This document shows, one piece after another, positions 46,301 through 57,920 of a stretch of 64,000 nucleotides of DNA. The notes beneath the pieces were generated by a model. It saw only the letters and a program-made list of their open reading frames with translations. It did not search any database and was not told the origin of the DNA. Position 1 is the stretch's first letter; the number at the start of each line of letters is the position of its first letter. The translations under genes were made by a program, and so were the position numbers. The DNA comes from Lethocerus indicus (lineage: Eukaryota; Arthropoda; Insecta; Hemiptera; Belostomatidae), in NCBI GenBank assembly GCA_019843655.1, contig JACDQD010000103.1, forward strand, positions 7,750,001 through 7,814,000, in the 5' to 3' direction.

Positions 46301-49300
46301 TCTGGGATGTAGCCAAAATACAGGGTGTCTACTGGTTGCTGTGATGTTTGTTATTTTGAAATTAATTGATTTAAACTACTGACATTAAGTTTTTATCACC
46401 CTATTTAAGCAATTCCATTTTACGCTTATTCGAAATTTGATAAAATAATTAATCGTAATACGGAACATTATAATTGATGTGTGTTGGTGTGGACACCCTG
46501 TCAAAATGAGTGTTGTGTGAGAGCGGTGGAATAAAGGAGCTGGTGGTTTAGCGTGGAGTGTGGGCGTGTGTGTGTGTGTTACAGTACTCCACTGGCTGTG
46601 CCTCCCGAACACAGGGGACTTCTAGAGAGTCTGTTTGGCGCTCAGCCCTCTTCGGTGAAACCTACACATTCACCTGAACAACCGCAAGAACAAAATAAGC
46701 CGACCGGCCCCATAAGGCTGATTAGGTGAGCTATTCAACCTGGGGATTCATTCTTAAAACTCGTCTACGCACACATAATTGTGCGTATGTGCACATATAC
46801 ACTGATGCATACATTTATAATAGCCAATATCCATTGAGTAATTGCTTCTATTGAGTAATCTAATCAAAGCTTGTGGGCAAACAAATTAGGTAAAGTGTTA
46901 TTTCTGAGAAGTACATATATGGGAGTTTTTTTTTCATAATAGGCTAGAGATTTACACAAAAAATGTTTAGGCACAAACTTGTTTGTTGCATGTTAAATTA
47001 TTTATGAATAAATAAAATTTCCAATGGGATTTACTAACAAACTTAATAAAATTCAACTGTTTCACATTTTATATTTTTCATGTAGCTGCTCTCTTCCTCT
47101 CTCTCTTTCTCTTTTTGTATCTCCATCTCCTGGACACATTTATTTTACAGTTAATCTGTTTTTAATTCAGATCTTGAGTTACTTGCATTATTCTCAATCC
47201 AAACATTCTTTAGAGAGGAAAGTTTCTTATTTTTTGACTCTATATATTTTTTGAAATCATGTTTTTTGTTTTAATATTCTTACTTTAAACTGAACTTAAA
47301 TTGATCGAATTTTGTCATAATTATTATCGTAGGGAAAAATTAATGGAACCTTCCAGTTCAGTATATATATCAAATAGGAGCTTTTACAATGTATATACCA
47401 AGAGCTTCTTGTGTTTTAGACCTGTGTCATTGTATTTGTCTTTTTATTAATATATTATATTTTTGTATCTATAACTGTAGAAATGTTTAATTTGTATGTA
47501 TTAAGTTTTAATAACATTTAATTCACTGTTCATTTTTGTATTTAAAGTGAAAGATTTAATTTTTTCAGTAAAGGCGAATAATGATGTATTTAAAAATTTG
47601 CTCTCTTCCTTTCATAAATCATTGTTTCTTTTATAATATTGAAAAAAAATCAATTTGTTACTTTATTATTATACAGTTTAGAAGAACTTATCAATTAATT
47701 AAAGCTTCCTTATGAATGACCATTTAAATTCCTTACTCATTGTGGTTAAACAGTATTGTAAAAATAATTGTCTCTCAACCATATTATTCTGAAAGAATGA
47801 AATATTACTGGCTGAAAGAAACCCTGATGTACCATTAAGGACCCTAAATATTCTCTGCACTTGTGGTATTTAAGATTTTTACTTATATTGGTGTCTGTTA
47901 CATAAGATAATAACATTGTATTTTTTATGTAATTTTTAGTCCCTCTCAAAGATAAAAATAGTTACTTATCACATTAGTTTCAAAAATATTAATATTAGCA
48001 AATGATTTTATTATTCTTTGTTAAACATTTCATTGATCTTTCTCAGCAAATTTTCTTAGTTTTTGTAATCACTTAAAAGTAGCTCTGTTTTTTAATAGAT
48101 TTTTAACTTTTTTTACTTTAAACAAAATTTTAACTTAAAAACATATATTTGAAAGATTTCTCTCAAACTTGCAGAATACTTTAGATCATTATATAATATG
48201 AAATCTCAAGGTCATTTTTATTTCACTGCTTTGAAGTTAATTTTTAGTTCTTTCTAAATGTATGCATGCAGTACAAAACTACCCTAAATAAAAACGCTCA
48301 TTATTAATGATCAGAAACAAATATTGAGGTGTAAAATTATTATAACTGCAGTTTTGCCTTTTTTCAGTATTAATGAGAAAACAGAAACTCATTTCAACTG
48401 TTCTGTCCCTTTCTGTTGCTAATAACTTATTTTAAAACTTCATTTTTTAATTTAAAAGTTATTAATTTGTAATTTGTATAATAATTTATTATTTGAGTTT
48501 CTAATTTGCACTCATCTCTCACCATAATTCATCCTGTTTCTTATTTGTATTTTTTTTGTTCAAAGCATGTTTTTTCATATGTTGGTGTTTCACATTTATT
48601 ACTATTTTGTGTTAAGTTTGATAATTAATTTACATTAGTTCCATTCCTTGAAAGATGATCAACATTGTTTATTTCATTTCACTTTTTGTTTGCTTGTTTG
48701 TTTGTTTGCTTATATTGAATGTGATTGTTATTGCTTTTTTTATTGTACAATTATTAGTTTTTTATTATTAATTATTTTGGTTGACTAATACATTTTGGTA
48801 CCTTGCCTACTACTTTCAAGGTAAATTCCTGGTCACAATGATTTATTAAGTGCATTGCAGAATTTCTCAGATTAATTTCCTTGTTATTTCATTTCTCTTA
48901 ACATATTATTGTTCTCTCAGCAATTTGAAAATAAAAGATAACAGTAATGCATGATAAGGTACAATTATTTGATTGATATTTTATATGGATACTTCCAAAA
49001 TTGTTTGACTAGCATTGTATTAATATTATTGGTATTTTTTCAGTTTGTCTTAATTACTTAAATTAGTGTTTTATTTGCAACGTATATCTGTAACTTTGTT
49101 ATTTAACAAAATAATATATAACTGTTAAATATCAGTAATGGGACTAATATACAATTTTTATGTTAGAAACTGTGATATATACTTTCAGATTCTACTATAT
49201 TATTAATGTATATGTAGTTTGTACTTTAAGTTATCATTTTTAAGGTTAAATTCAAAAGTAATGTGTTGCCTTATCAAAGTCTGTAGTGAAATTTTAGTGC

Positions 49301-49778
49301 ATATAGTTTTATTTATGTTGTTGGCCTAGTAAAGTTGTAATCTCATTATTATGATTTGTGTGGAGATGTGTTTTTTATAATTCCAGTTATTACATTATGC
49401 TTCAAAGTGTTATATTAAAAATTGTCAAACATGGCATAACAAACTTCTAACTTAAAATGACATGTGTATTCTTATTATTGGCTCAGTGCTGTAATATTCT
49501 TCATACTTTCAACTTATCAGGCATGCATTTTCATTTTTCAGTGAACACTGAAGATATTCTTAACAGACTAAATTAATTTTATATGTTGATATTATTTGTA
49601 AGTGCTTAGCCAATGCTTAATTGTTTATTTTTCTTTGGAGCAGTAAATAGTATTTAAAAACCCATTTTCATGTTACAGCTATGCAGGTAGGCCAACTGCT
49701 GCCTCACCAGCAACAGGTAGCAAGATGCAACATGTTAGAGAGTTGGCTACCCTCCTTGATGATACTCTTGCTCTTTAA
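31494..49778 (+). CDS. OGDH: 2-oxoglutarate dehydrogenase E1, mitochondrial
   Basis: This is the thiamine-diphosphate E1 subunit of the 2-oxoglutarate dehydrogenase complex: it decarboxylates 2-oxoglutarate and passes the succinyl group to E2 lipoyl in the mitochondrial matrix (TCA cycle). Coding exons: 31,494-31,727; 32,589-32,804; one of 35,605-35,725 or 38,328-38,430; 39,825-40,080; 40,467-40,701; 41,359-41,719; 41,985-42,112; 42,248-42,400; 42,550-42,778; 42,955-43,056; 43,359-43,535; 44,021-44,199; 44,428-44,550; 44,671-44,834; 45,023-45,170; 45,488-45,642; optional 46,585-46,725; 49,679-49,778 (TAA). Every junction keeps frame, giving 1,020 residues with the 38.3-kb exon, or 1,026 with the other. 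Visible features are a basic mitochondrial presequence (residues ~1-45), the [11 protein letters not shown]-terminal motif, [10 protein letters not shown] (314-323), [10 protein letters not shown] with N449/N450 for Mg-ThDP binding, [13 protein letters not shown], and [19 protein letters not shown]. Length and order match the family. The Glu- and Asp-rich pattern near exon 5 resembles the vertebrate calcium-responsive region. Confidence 0.97.
35605..35725 (+). CDS. OGDH: OGDH exon 4a (alternative)
   Basis: Acceptor GTGTTAG and donor GTAAGA bound 121 nt that translate as [20 protein letters not shown] and a further ~20 residues rich in Lys, Arg and Val ([17 protein letters not shown]). It enters in phase 0 and leaves in phase 1, exactly like exon 4b. 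Both encode the same -RGH-A-LDPLGI--ADL- segment, so they are duplicated alternatives. Here the acidic DLD(D) that follows in exon 4b is replaced by DLH and a basic tail, and the product is six residues longer. Using both exons would shift the frame into an early stop (...AHS-stop in 4b). Confidence 0.85.
37334..37385. repeat. (AT)n microsatellite in an OGDH intron
   Basis: AT run of about 50 bp between alternative exons 4a and 4b. Confidence 0.96.
38328..38430 (+). CDS. OGDH: OGDH exon 4b (alternative)
   Basis: After the acceptor GGTCACAG, 103 nt encode [20 protein letters not shown] followed by [14 protein letters not shown] and a GTAAGA donor, with the same phases as exon 4a. The acidic ADLDD resembles the vertebrate D-A-D-L-D sequence linked to calcium sensitivity of OGDH, and the ELLYSHYSF part resembles a fly isoform as I recall it. 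Skipping both 4a and 4b would join exon 3 to exon 5 out of frame and reach a TGA after about 25 codons, so one of the two is required. Confidence 0.87.
41096..41277. mobile_element. MITE-like element with ~40-bp inverted ends in OGDH intron 6
   Basis: The left arm reads CATATTACTTCCTTCGGCTTTATCAG (shown in two parts: CATATTACTTCCTTC then GGCTTTATCAGTAACATAA). The right arm, read on the opposite strand, is CATATCATCTCCTTTGGC then TTTATCTGTTACATAAG, and both arms continue into CAGAAAT. About 33 of 40 positions pair by eye. The whole is about 182 bp with no coding capacity, as expected for a small non-autonomous DNA transposon. Target-site duplications are not clear, and the superfamily cannot be assigned from the sequence alone. 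Confidence 0.65.
45643..49678 (+). other. Last OGDH intron interval (4 kb)
   Basis: AT-rich intron sequence holding the optional cassette exon at 46,585-46,725 and a short pyrimidine repeat at about 47,090-47,115. CpG is very scarce: I counted 2 CG dinucleotides in 47,281-47,520. No other exon with matching phase was identified. Confidence 0.55.
46585..46725 (+). CDS. OGDH: OGDH optional cassette exon near the C terminus
   Basis: The sequence GTGTTACAG precedes and GTGAGC follows a 141-nt open segment. It starts by completing an AG-T codon and ends leaving AG, so exon 17 can splice to it or directly to exon 19 with the frame kept either way. It would insert 47 residues ([20 protein letters not shown], then a Pro/Gln/Glu-rich part and GPIRLI) between RDLS and YAGRPTAAS. 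Direct joining gives the normal OGDH C terminus. Standard OGDH lacks this insert. The exon keeps several CpGs within a CpG-poor gene body. Transcript evidence is needed to prove use. Confidence 0.6.
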
Positions 49779-50614
49779 TCAGTTGTGCAGTCATCGTATA
49801 CTCAAGTCAGCATTGAAACAAAGAGATAGTAATTTATTGTTTCAAATTTTAAATAAAAGAGGAGGTTTACTTAAAATGAGAAACTTGAGATGGCACAGTA
49901 CTCTTAGCGTAATAAGGAAATTGCAGATTTACACTAACTGTAGAGAATTGAAATAACAGTGTACATTGTTTTGTTACTGCTCTTGTCTTTATTAATGGAA
50001 ATGCACATTTAGTTAATATAGTATTAATAATACCTACTCGAGTTATTCTGTATCTGAATGGGGTATTAATTTATTTATATTGGTATGGATAATTTTTCAT
50101 TTAAGAAATATTTCCGCATAACTTACACCTATTTTGTAATTAGATGTGTAAATATATAAATACATAATAATGATTGTATTTTTTTCATATTTGTTAAATC
50201 AGTTAAGCAAATTGTTTTGCTAATTAATTTTTGTACAGTTTGTTAAATTGTTGCTAATCACTTGTCTGTGATTTCCTATGCTGAAAGTTGAAATTTAATA
50301 ATTTAACAGTCTGTAGCAACTGGCAAACTAAACTCCTTCATAGTGTAAATGAATTCAAGTACAACAAAAGGTTATTACTCCTTCTAAAGTTCTGTCTTTA
50401 TTTTGTTTTATCCATTTTCTGACCAAATCTGTAAATAGTCACAAGTTTAAAGCAGTGACAATTACTTCATTACGTTATTTTCGTGTTATTTATTTTATCA
50501 TTTATTTAATGTTATCCTTGTGGCCTGAATGGCCTAGAAAGTGACTTGGATGATGAAGTATGGTGTACTTGAATGAATGTTGTTTTGATGAAAGTAAATA
50601 TATATTGTTTATGA

Positions 50615-50620
50615 AATAAA
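50615..50620 (+). promoter_or_regulatory. Likely poly(A) signal of OGDH
   Basis: AATAAA about 840 bases after the stop codon. A second AATAAA at 51,047-51,052 would give a longer 3' UTR; an AATAAA inside the 3' UTR at about 49,853 could give a short one. Which is used cannot be decided here. Confidence 0.4.
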
Positions 50621-51052
50621 AAGCAACCAATTTTGCTCTGTACTTGTCATCTTTCTTATTCTTAAGCCCATAAATTTCCCAAATTTTATTCAATCAATGA
50701 ATTGAAATAATGGCTAAAACAACTAGTATTTTTCAGTACTTTGTCAGTGACACCTTAACTAGCAACATATTTTGAACAACTGTTTTGGAAACTAATTTCT
50801 TACCTCATTTATGTTTCAGGTATTTCGTAGTTTTTAATTTAACTTTATTTGTATGTGCAACTCTTAGTTCATATTGTATCTTCTGCTAGTCAACAGAGAA
50901 TAGAAAGAACAAAGATTTTTTTGTATGAATGGAATTTTATTTTCCAGATCTATCACTTTACATTACCCCTTACATTTTTCAGCAGGTTTTTTTGTGTCAG
51001 GCAGGACAAGTTCCCTTTTGAAGGGTGCTAATTAATTTTGTTTATAAATAAA

Positions 51053-52653
51053 GTTCCTAAGCCTTACTTTACAATAATATTACAGAAAACATTTTGTCTG
51101 TTATACCTGCATGTGATCAGGATTAAGTTGTTGGAGTGAGGGCCTAATGTAAATATCTAAAAATCTCCTTGAAGTAATTATTTAATAATTCTATACTGAA
51201 ATGAATTTGACAGAAATTTAAAAAAAGACTAAGATACAAATGTTGGTATTCTGATTCCAGACAATTTACGTGAAAGTGACGTCGTGTCAGACCTACATTA
51301 CTTGGAAACTTTGTTCTTATCAGATTAGTATCATTTTTTAAAGATGACGTCATCCATTTGATATTTTGAGAGGACATTAAAAATTGATATAGTACCTGAT
51401 TTATTAATTTATTGTACTATATTTAGCCATTCGTTATAAAATTGCTCTTTATTCGAATAATTCTCATACTTTCCAAGAATAAGGATGATATATTACGTCT
51501 AAAAATACTTTCCAGAGCACTATGGTTTTAACATCACGCCGATGTATACTTATTTTCAAACTGCACATATTAGCCTTTCGTGGTCAAAAGTAATGTTAAA
51601 TATGCATTCTTTTTTAATTGTTATACCAACGACCGTTTATACTAAATGCTATTTTCATCTTTTATTACACTATATTTTGATAAGCCCGTCTTTTAATAGA
51701 TAATCTAGTGGAATAAACAATCGACTAATCTTAGCGTTGTTTAACACGGCCGAGTTTAATGAAATTATCTGTGAGCCCATTTTTTAATTGGGATTTTAGA
51801 TAGTGTCAATACGTCAGGCGTAGTTTTATTATTTCGCCTTTATTTTCAGACCTAGTAAGGTCAGTGATTGGGGAAATCTGAAAGACCGACCTGCGGTTTC
51901 GATAAGAAATCCGACATTAGAAGAGCCTTTCTACGCCAAAATTCTCGTCACGTTTCACCGATCGTCAATATTAATTGAAAACCCGCCAGTATTTTTTTTA
52001 TTTATCCTATTATTACTCTATTCACTCGAAGGTTTAAGCGATTATCGTAATTCCCACATTTATTAATGGAGTGGAACAGTTCAGTTCGCTACTGATTATT
52101 TCCATGGAAGATATTTTCGAACGATTCGCCATATTAATTTATATAAATAATTTAATTCACGGTGTAATACCTCGTACCCTACTTTTGTTCTAAAATTGTT
52201 ATCGAATTGTTCTAATCCAATATACGAATTCCCATCAATATTTTTCCAACTATAATTCGGCATCAATACTAATTCAGTAATACCGTTCCTTTTTTAATCT
52301 CGGCTCGTGTATTTTAATACGATATACATTGGGCGAGATAAATGACACACCGTTCCAACGTTGCAATCGTTCCTTATCTTGTCTAGATCGATGCGATGTT
52401 TTCTTTTATTACTTCCTCTCGAGCAAAAAGTATCTCTGGTTTCGTCCGTTTGTCGCACTCGGACAGTTTATGAATAAAGGAAAGGAGAATCGTCATATCG
52501 GTTAGGTGCAAAATAAGGCAGCGTTAAATCTCTAGAGGTAAAGAATAGGAGAGTCGGGGCGTTAGGGGATAATTAATGCGGTAAATAAAATTGAAAGTGA
52601 GAAGGCCTGGTGTGCTTTCGGTGTGGTGGGGTGGGGGGTGGAGTGGGGCTCGG
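51053..52653. other. Intergenic block between OGDH and BBX
   Basis: No gene is supported. From about 51.2 kb to the right CpG becomes common again, and it stays so through the presumed BBX promoter to about 53.7 kb. This marks the boundary between the OGDH body and the next promoter region. Confidence 0.45.
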
Positions 52654-52847
52654 TCAGCTGAGCGGAGCCACAGTGGAGACCCGGCTGCTCAGCTGATCAC
52701 AACTCTTTCCCTCACTGACACTTGGCGTTCATTTTTAATACAGATTTGAGTCGGTCTCGGCTTTTGTTCCGAGATGACCCTCGCCTCTGATGACAGAGCT
52801 CTGTCGGATATCGGTGCCTCTGTGGGGCGGCCGGACGCCTGACGTCA
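52654..52847 (+). promoter_or_regulatory. Presumed BBX promoter: E-box inverted repeat and CRE
   Basis: A perfect 10-bp inverted repeat TCAGCTGAGC (52,654-52,663) and GCTCAGCTGA (52,687-52,696) carries the E-box CAGCTG in each arm. A perfect CRE, TGACGTCA, lies at 52,840-52,847, ten bases before the candidate start codon at 52,857. The region is CpG-rich. The location upstream of a GTGAGT donor fits a promoter/5' UTR, but the transcription start is not defined. Confidence 0.45.
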
Positions 52848-52856
52848 CTTGTCGTT

Positions 52857-52871
52857 ATGGCGAGTAAATAT
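52857..52871 (+). CDS. bbx: Candidate first coding exon of BBX (5 codons)
   Basis: The ATG has G at -3 and G at +4, a favourable context. It encodes MASKY and runs into a strong donor (TAT|GTGAGT) in phase 0. Joining to the HMG exon at 57,921, which begins in phase 0 with VSGG, gives an open reading frame. The region is CpG-rich, as expected for a promoter-proximal exon. No homology supports so short an exon, so this rests only on splice and frame logic. Confidence 0.4.
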
Positions 52872-55800
52872 GTGAGTATCGAGCCCACTTGTTTTTCACC
52901 CGTCGTTCTTTCAATGTACGGGACGTCACCGTTTTTCGCCCAGTGTCTCGCCTCGGCAAATACCCCGTCCGCGCTGCGACGCAATTTCGAGTATCTCTGT
53001 AGCTAATTTCATTGAGGATTTGACGATTGAACGGCATCGGTGTTTCGCGATGCGTTGACCTTGATATTGTGTTACATCGAATCGCTTATTTTCTTCGATT
53101 CGAGGTCCCGATTCCCTTTCGAATTGTCGTTCGGAGGACATCCCCGTATTTGTTTTTAACGACGTCGCCCGTTGATAACGTGTCTCAGTTGAGAAAGCTC
53201 CGAAAACGTTCTTTGCGTTGGAATTTAGGTCATGTCCCTTATGTGTGACATAACGAGTAGTCCGACGTTTTGCGGGGCCTATTAAGAATTGCCCCGACGA
53301 TCGCTGTAAAGGAGACTAACCGTTATTCCAATTTCCGTATTCGTGTAACGCGCCCTCGGAAATCAATTACTTTACTATTAATTGTTATTTCGGTCTGTCT
53401 GGCAGTGAAAGTGACGCCACAGTCGTCGTTATTTTATAGCTGCCATAAGTCTTCTGTTTTTTAGCCAGCCCCCCCCTCCCGCTCTAATATCTTGAGCCCT
53501 AGACGCGATTGGAATGACGTATAAAGTGTTTGAGGAAGTTTTTACTGACCTTATGGTGTAGAGAGGATGTTTCCTGTAATTTTGACTGTCATCTGTCAAG
53601 TTGACAAGTATTAAAACGTGTTGGATTCCGTCTCTTCTAGGGTACTCAAAAGTTCTCATACAATGAGGGTAAAATTATTGTTTTATGATTCCTTTTAGCG
53701 TGTAAAAATGCATATTGAAGCACTTTAAGTGGAATGAATGTAAAATTAGTAATCTGGTGTTGACCTTGAGTTAATATTCTTAAACCTTGACATTACTGTA
53801 CATATAAATTGGTTTTTAATTTTTAAATTAAGGTTTCTATTAATTTTACGTCAAAAATAATTTTTTATTGTAGTGGTTTGTGCTATAATTGAAGCGTTGT
53901 TGCTTAATTTTAATTCAGAAGTACAGAGTAATTACTGAATTCATTCCCTATCTATTTTGCTGTTTTGATGTGTGCAGTCCTAAATCTTCAATAGTGTATG
54001 ATGTGGAATTTCATTGGAAACATAATTGATAATGGCTGTTGCCTCAGTATTTCCTCATTTATTTGAAGTGAGGCTATTTTGAATATAGAAAATAATTGTT
54101 TAATTTAAAAACTTGTGTTAAATAAGGAACATGTCTGCTGAATTGGGTGTGTGTAGTACCTATTGCTTTGCACAATTTATGTAAACACTTACTATTGTTC
54201 ACTGATCCCATTTTTAACATATCAGTATCATTGACCCTTGTTGTTCTCTTATAAAAGTAGTATCTGCAGATAATTCTAAACATATGAAATACAATATCAT
54301 ATGTCCGTTTTTATATTGTGGTTTACTTTAGTCATTTTAATAAAGGCTAGTCATTACCTCATAAGATTTTTGTATCAGCTTTGAGTTAAACTTTGAATTT
54401 TACATTTATATAATTTATTTATTAAAATTAATTCCCCTTTGCTTATTCAGAAATGTGACAATCAGTAAAACTTTATTGAACATCTTTCAGCAATGGTGGT
54501 CAGTATATGTTTTAATTGATGAGTGGTTTCTTCATGAAATAATGCTCAGAATTGTTTAATCCATTGTTCTAGCTTTGTGGTCATCTAATGTTTGTTATTT
54601 TATACAATGTATTATTTATTTTTAGGGGGAGCTGTAAGTTGTGTCAATGTGTTTTATGACTAGCAGTATATGTTTCTGAAATACAAATTATGAATTAAAA
54701 AAAATTCCTTTGTGTTTCATGAGGAGTTCTAATGTAGTGTTATAGTTCTTTTTTCATAAAAAAATCAAAACAAGTAAATAGTTTATCCTCATTATTAACA
54801 ATTAACATTTATATTACTGTTATTCCATTTCATTGCTATTACAGTCCTTTATATTAGTACTCATGACTATTTTAACATTATTTTTTATTTCATATTTTTT
54901 ATTTTATTGATTTGGGGCATAAAATAAAAAATATTTAGATATGATGAAATTTGATTGCCATTCTTTTTATATATCTTGGTATTTAATAATTTATATAATT
55001 ATATTAACATTGTGATTGATTAATTTATAGTTTGTTAACACTAAAGTTACCTAAGGGTTAGGACACTAATTAGATCATCTCTGCTTTGATGATGCATGAG
55101 TTTCATTGAATCAAGGTCATAGGTACCATTTATTTTTTGCTCAGTATCCTACAAAATAAATGCAATTCTTTCTTGGGCAGACTGTTGTCTGCTATTTATA
55201 TTGAAATATTAATGATTTAATTTATAGACAATTGCTAATAATAATTAATTGCAGATAATTTAATAATTGTTTGTTAGCATATGTTACCAATCCCTAATAG
55301 TTCCCAAACAGTATTCTCATATGATTACTTCTGTCAAAATACCTATATCGAATTGTGCATAAAATCTTACTTTTAGTCTGTTAAAAAATCAAAATGAAAC
55401 CATTAATAACTTTTGTTTAATTTTTATTTGATCCTTAAATTTAAGGCAGGTATTAAAATATTACAGACATTCTCAGTATACTTCACCTTTTGTTATAATA
55501 ATTTGAGGCCTGGTAATAATAGAAAATATTAATACTAATGCACTCAATATTATTTACTAAGTACTTTTTTTTGCAGTTTATGGAATTAAAGACCCATACT
55601 GGTCCCCAATCATTTCCAATCTGATTATTTAGTTATTTTGGGAGATATATATATATATATGTATGTATATATGCAACTTATAAGGTTACAGTGTTTTTAC
55701 CTAATAATTAAAATTTGTTTGTTTTTTCAAAGTTATTTTTATGTTCTTATTCATATATTTTTCTGCAAAGGGGCACTAATATCAGATTTATTGATTTTGA

Positions 55801-57920
55801 GGTCATTAGTTTGTACTTGTGTTTTGACTAGTTTCTATGAGTATTAAATAGGGTTAGTACTCTTTAATTTAGAATTACAAATATAAAAGTGAAAAATGGA
55901 ATTAATTGAGTTATTCATTGTTCTAGAACCAGGTGTGTTATGGGATACTAATATACAAGAATCCAATTGTCTGAATTGTATTCATATTTTTCCTCTTTAG
56001 TATGATTAATTTTAGAAAACATATTTCTCATGGGTAACATTTATTGGTACTGTGTACTATTAAATTCAATATTACTGTTAATATTTATGTATCAACTAGA
56101 ATATTAGTTTCATTCTAGAATAGATTCACATAATTTATTGTATTCTATTGTACATTGTAAGATGTGTGTGCTATTTGTTTTTAAGAAAAATCACTGAATA
56201 TGAAATACTGGAATTAAAATAAAAGGACAGCATCTGATTGAACAGCATAGTGAAATTTTGCTTTTAATTGAATAAAGATCATGACATTCATGAAATATTT
56301 CTGAAAGTGAAATTGCTTAGTGAATTTAAAATGAGGTTGATTTTTGGTTTTAGTTAGAAAGATTCTTGAACTGAATTTTTAAATGAAAAGTGTATCAACA
56401 CAAAGCTCCATTTGTCTGTGTATGTCAGATTATGAAATTTGTTGTGCTCTTTTTCTTAATAATTATGAAAATGGAAATATACACAATGTAGTATGTACTG
56501 CAGTGTTTGTTCCTTTATGTTTCTTCAGGTGCATTTATGAATTATTATTTTATACTCTAATTAACATTAACTATTTTTCACTGCCAAGATTAGTCAGGAT
56601 TTTTGTGTAACAAAATATTACATTTTAAATATCATAGCATTGCACAACTGGTGGTTCAATATGTATGTGATACTTTCTGCATTGCGTTCTAAAATAAAAA
56701 TACTTAATATGTATAATATGAAATAGGTGAACCACCACCTAGTGGTGGTTTTACCACTTTATAATAATTAGTGGTAAACTATTACAATTCTTTTTCAAAT
56801 TATAGAGTGAAAAAACCAAGGATGAAATTTCTTCTGCTGTTTGATGATTGTTATAATAGTTTGAATTTCGTTTATTTTTATAAATATTTGAAATTCTGTT
56901 TTTGGTATTCTAGAAACAGTTTGTTGTTCACAGTCATACTTGCCTATTTTCTGTTTAATTGTTCCTAATCTTTTACTTATATTAAACATAAAAGCCCTTA
57001 TGTTGCTGAGTCACTGTAGCAGGTTTCATTATAATTATATATGTATAGGTGTGTGTTTGTGTAAAAGAGGGTAACTGATAATTTCCTAAGATATGTACAA
57101 TTTCTTGTTTATATGTATAGTTTGAGAGATGTTCACTTGGCAAAATTTGTTTCTACTATTTATTAAGTTTTCCTGACAATTAGACAATAGTGCAAACATA
57201 CTGACTGATGAATTTCAGAATATCAACACCTATTGTAACCGATGGAAAATCAGAATCGACACAACTAAAACAGAAACTGGTAGGAATCATAGAAACTAAA
57301 CTTCAGTGATCTTTGAAATGATTCTTCAAAGTAAAATTAAACTTTTCACTCCCAGACAATTGGCAGTGAACGTTCTGCTGGTGATTAATGGTGAGTCTGT
57401 CTAATGGAAAGAATCAATTAAATATCGTGAACTAGTTCTCAGTTCCAAGTTTTCTTTTACAAAATTTATAGAATAACATCCCCATTTTTCAAAAAATAAT
57501 TATAAAGCTATTTCATATAAATTTTCATAAGTAGTTTGTGCATGTCTGTTGCATGGAGTTCAACTAAAATTTCTCATGTTAGATCTATTCAAATTTCTGG
57601 ACAGAGTATTTTAGCCACATTAAATAGGTACCAAGATTTGCAAAAATTACATTTAGAAATTATTTACATTAGAATCGGTATAAGTTTTATTTGTTTGTCT
57701 CATTTTTTCTTTTTAATTACCACCATTGGTGTAATTACATAGTAAATTATTAAAAAGATTGTACATAACAGCCTCAAGTTGCCGACTCTTAAGCTTGTAA
57801 GCTACAAGTAAATATAAATATACATACACACAATAATGTAAAAACCAGGCAAGTTTAATGTTTTTTCTCCTGAATATTTACTCTGTAAACTATAAGTATA
57901 GTGTAATATAAATTTTTCAG
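52872..57920 (+). other. Long first intron region of BBX
   Basis: About 5 kb, CpG-rich at its left end and AT-rich after 53.7 kb. It holds a perfect 9-bp hairpin AACCACCAC/GTGGTGGTT with a CTA loop (56,730-56,750), followed by a second pairing, TTTACCACT and AGTGGTAAA (to about 56,779). A possible alternative exon lies at 57,219-57,279. Nothing else is recognised. Confidence 0.45.
57219..57279 (+). CDS. Possible alternative upstream exon of BBX
   Basis: Acceptor GAATTTCAG and donor GTAGGA enclose 61 nt. One base plus 20 open codons (ISTPIVTDGKSESTQLKQKL) leave in phase 0, which fits the HMG exon at 57,921. It cannot follow the MASKY exon, because that phase leads to a stop at the start of the HMG exon. 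It would therefore need another upstream exon ending in phase 2, and none was found. The signal may be chance. Confidence 0.2.
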
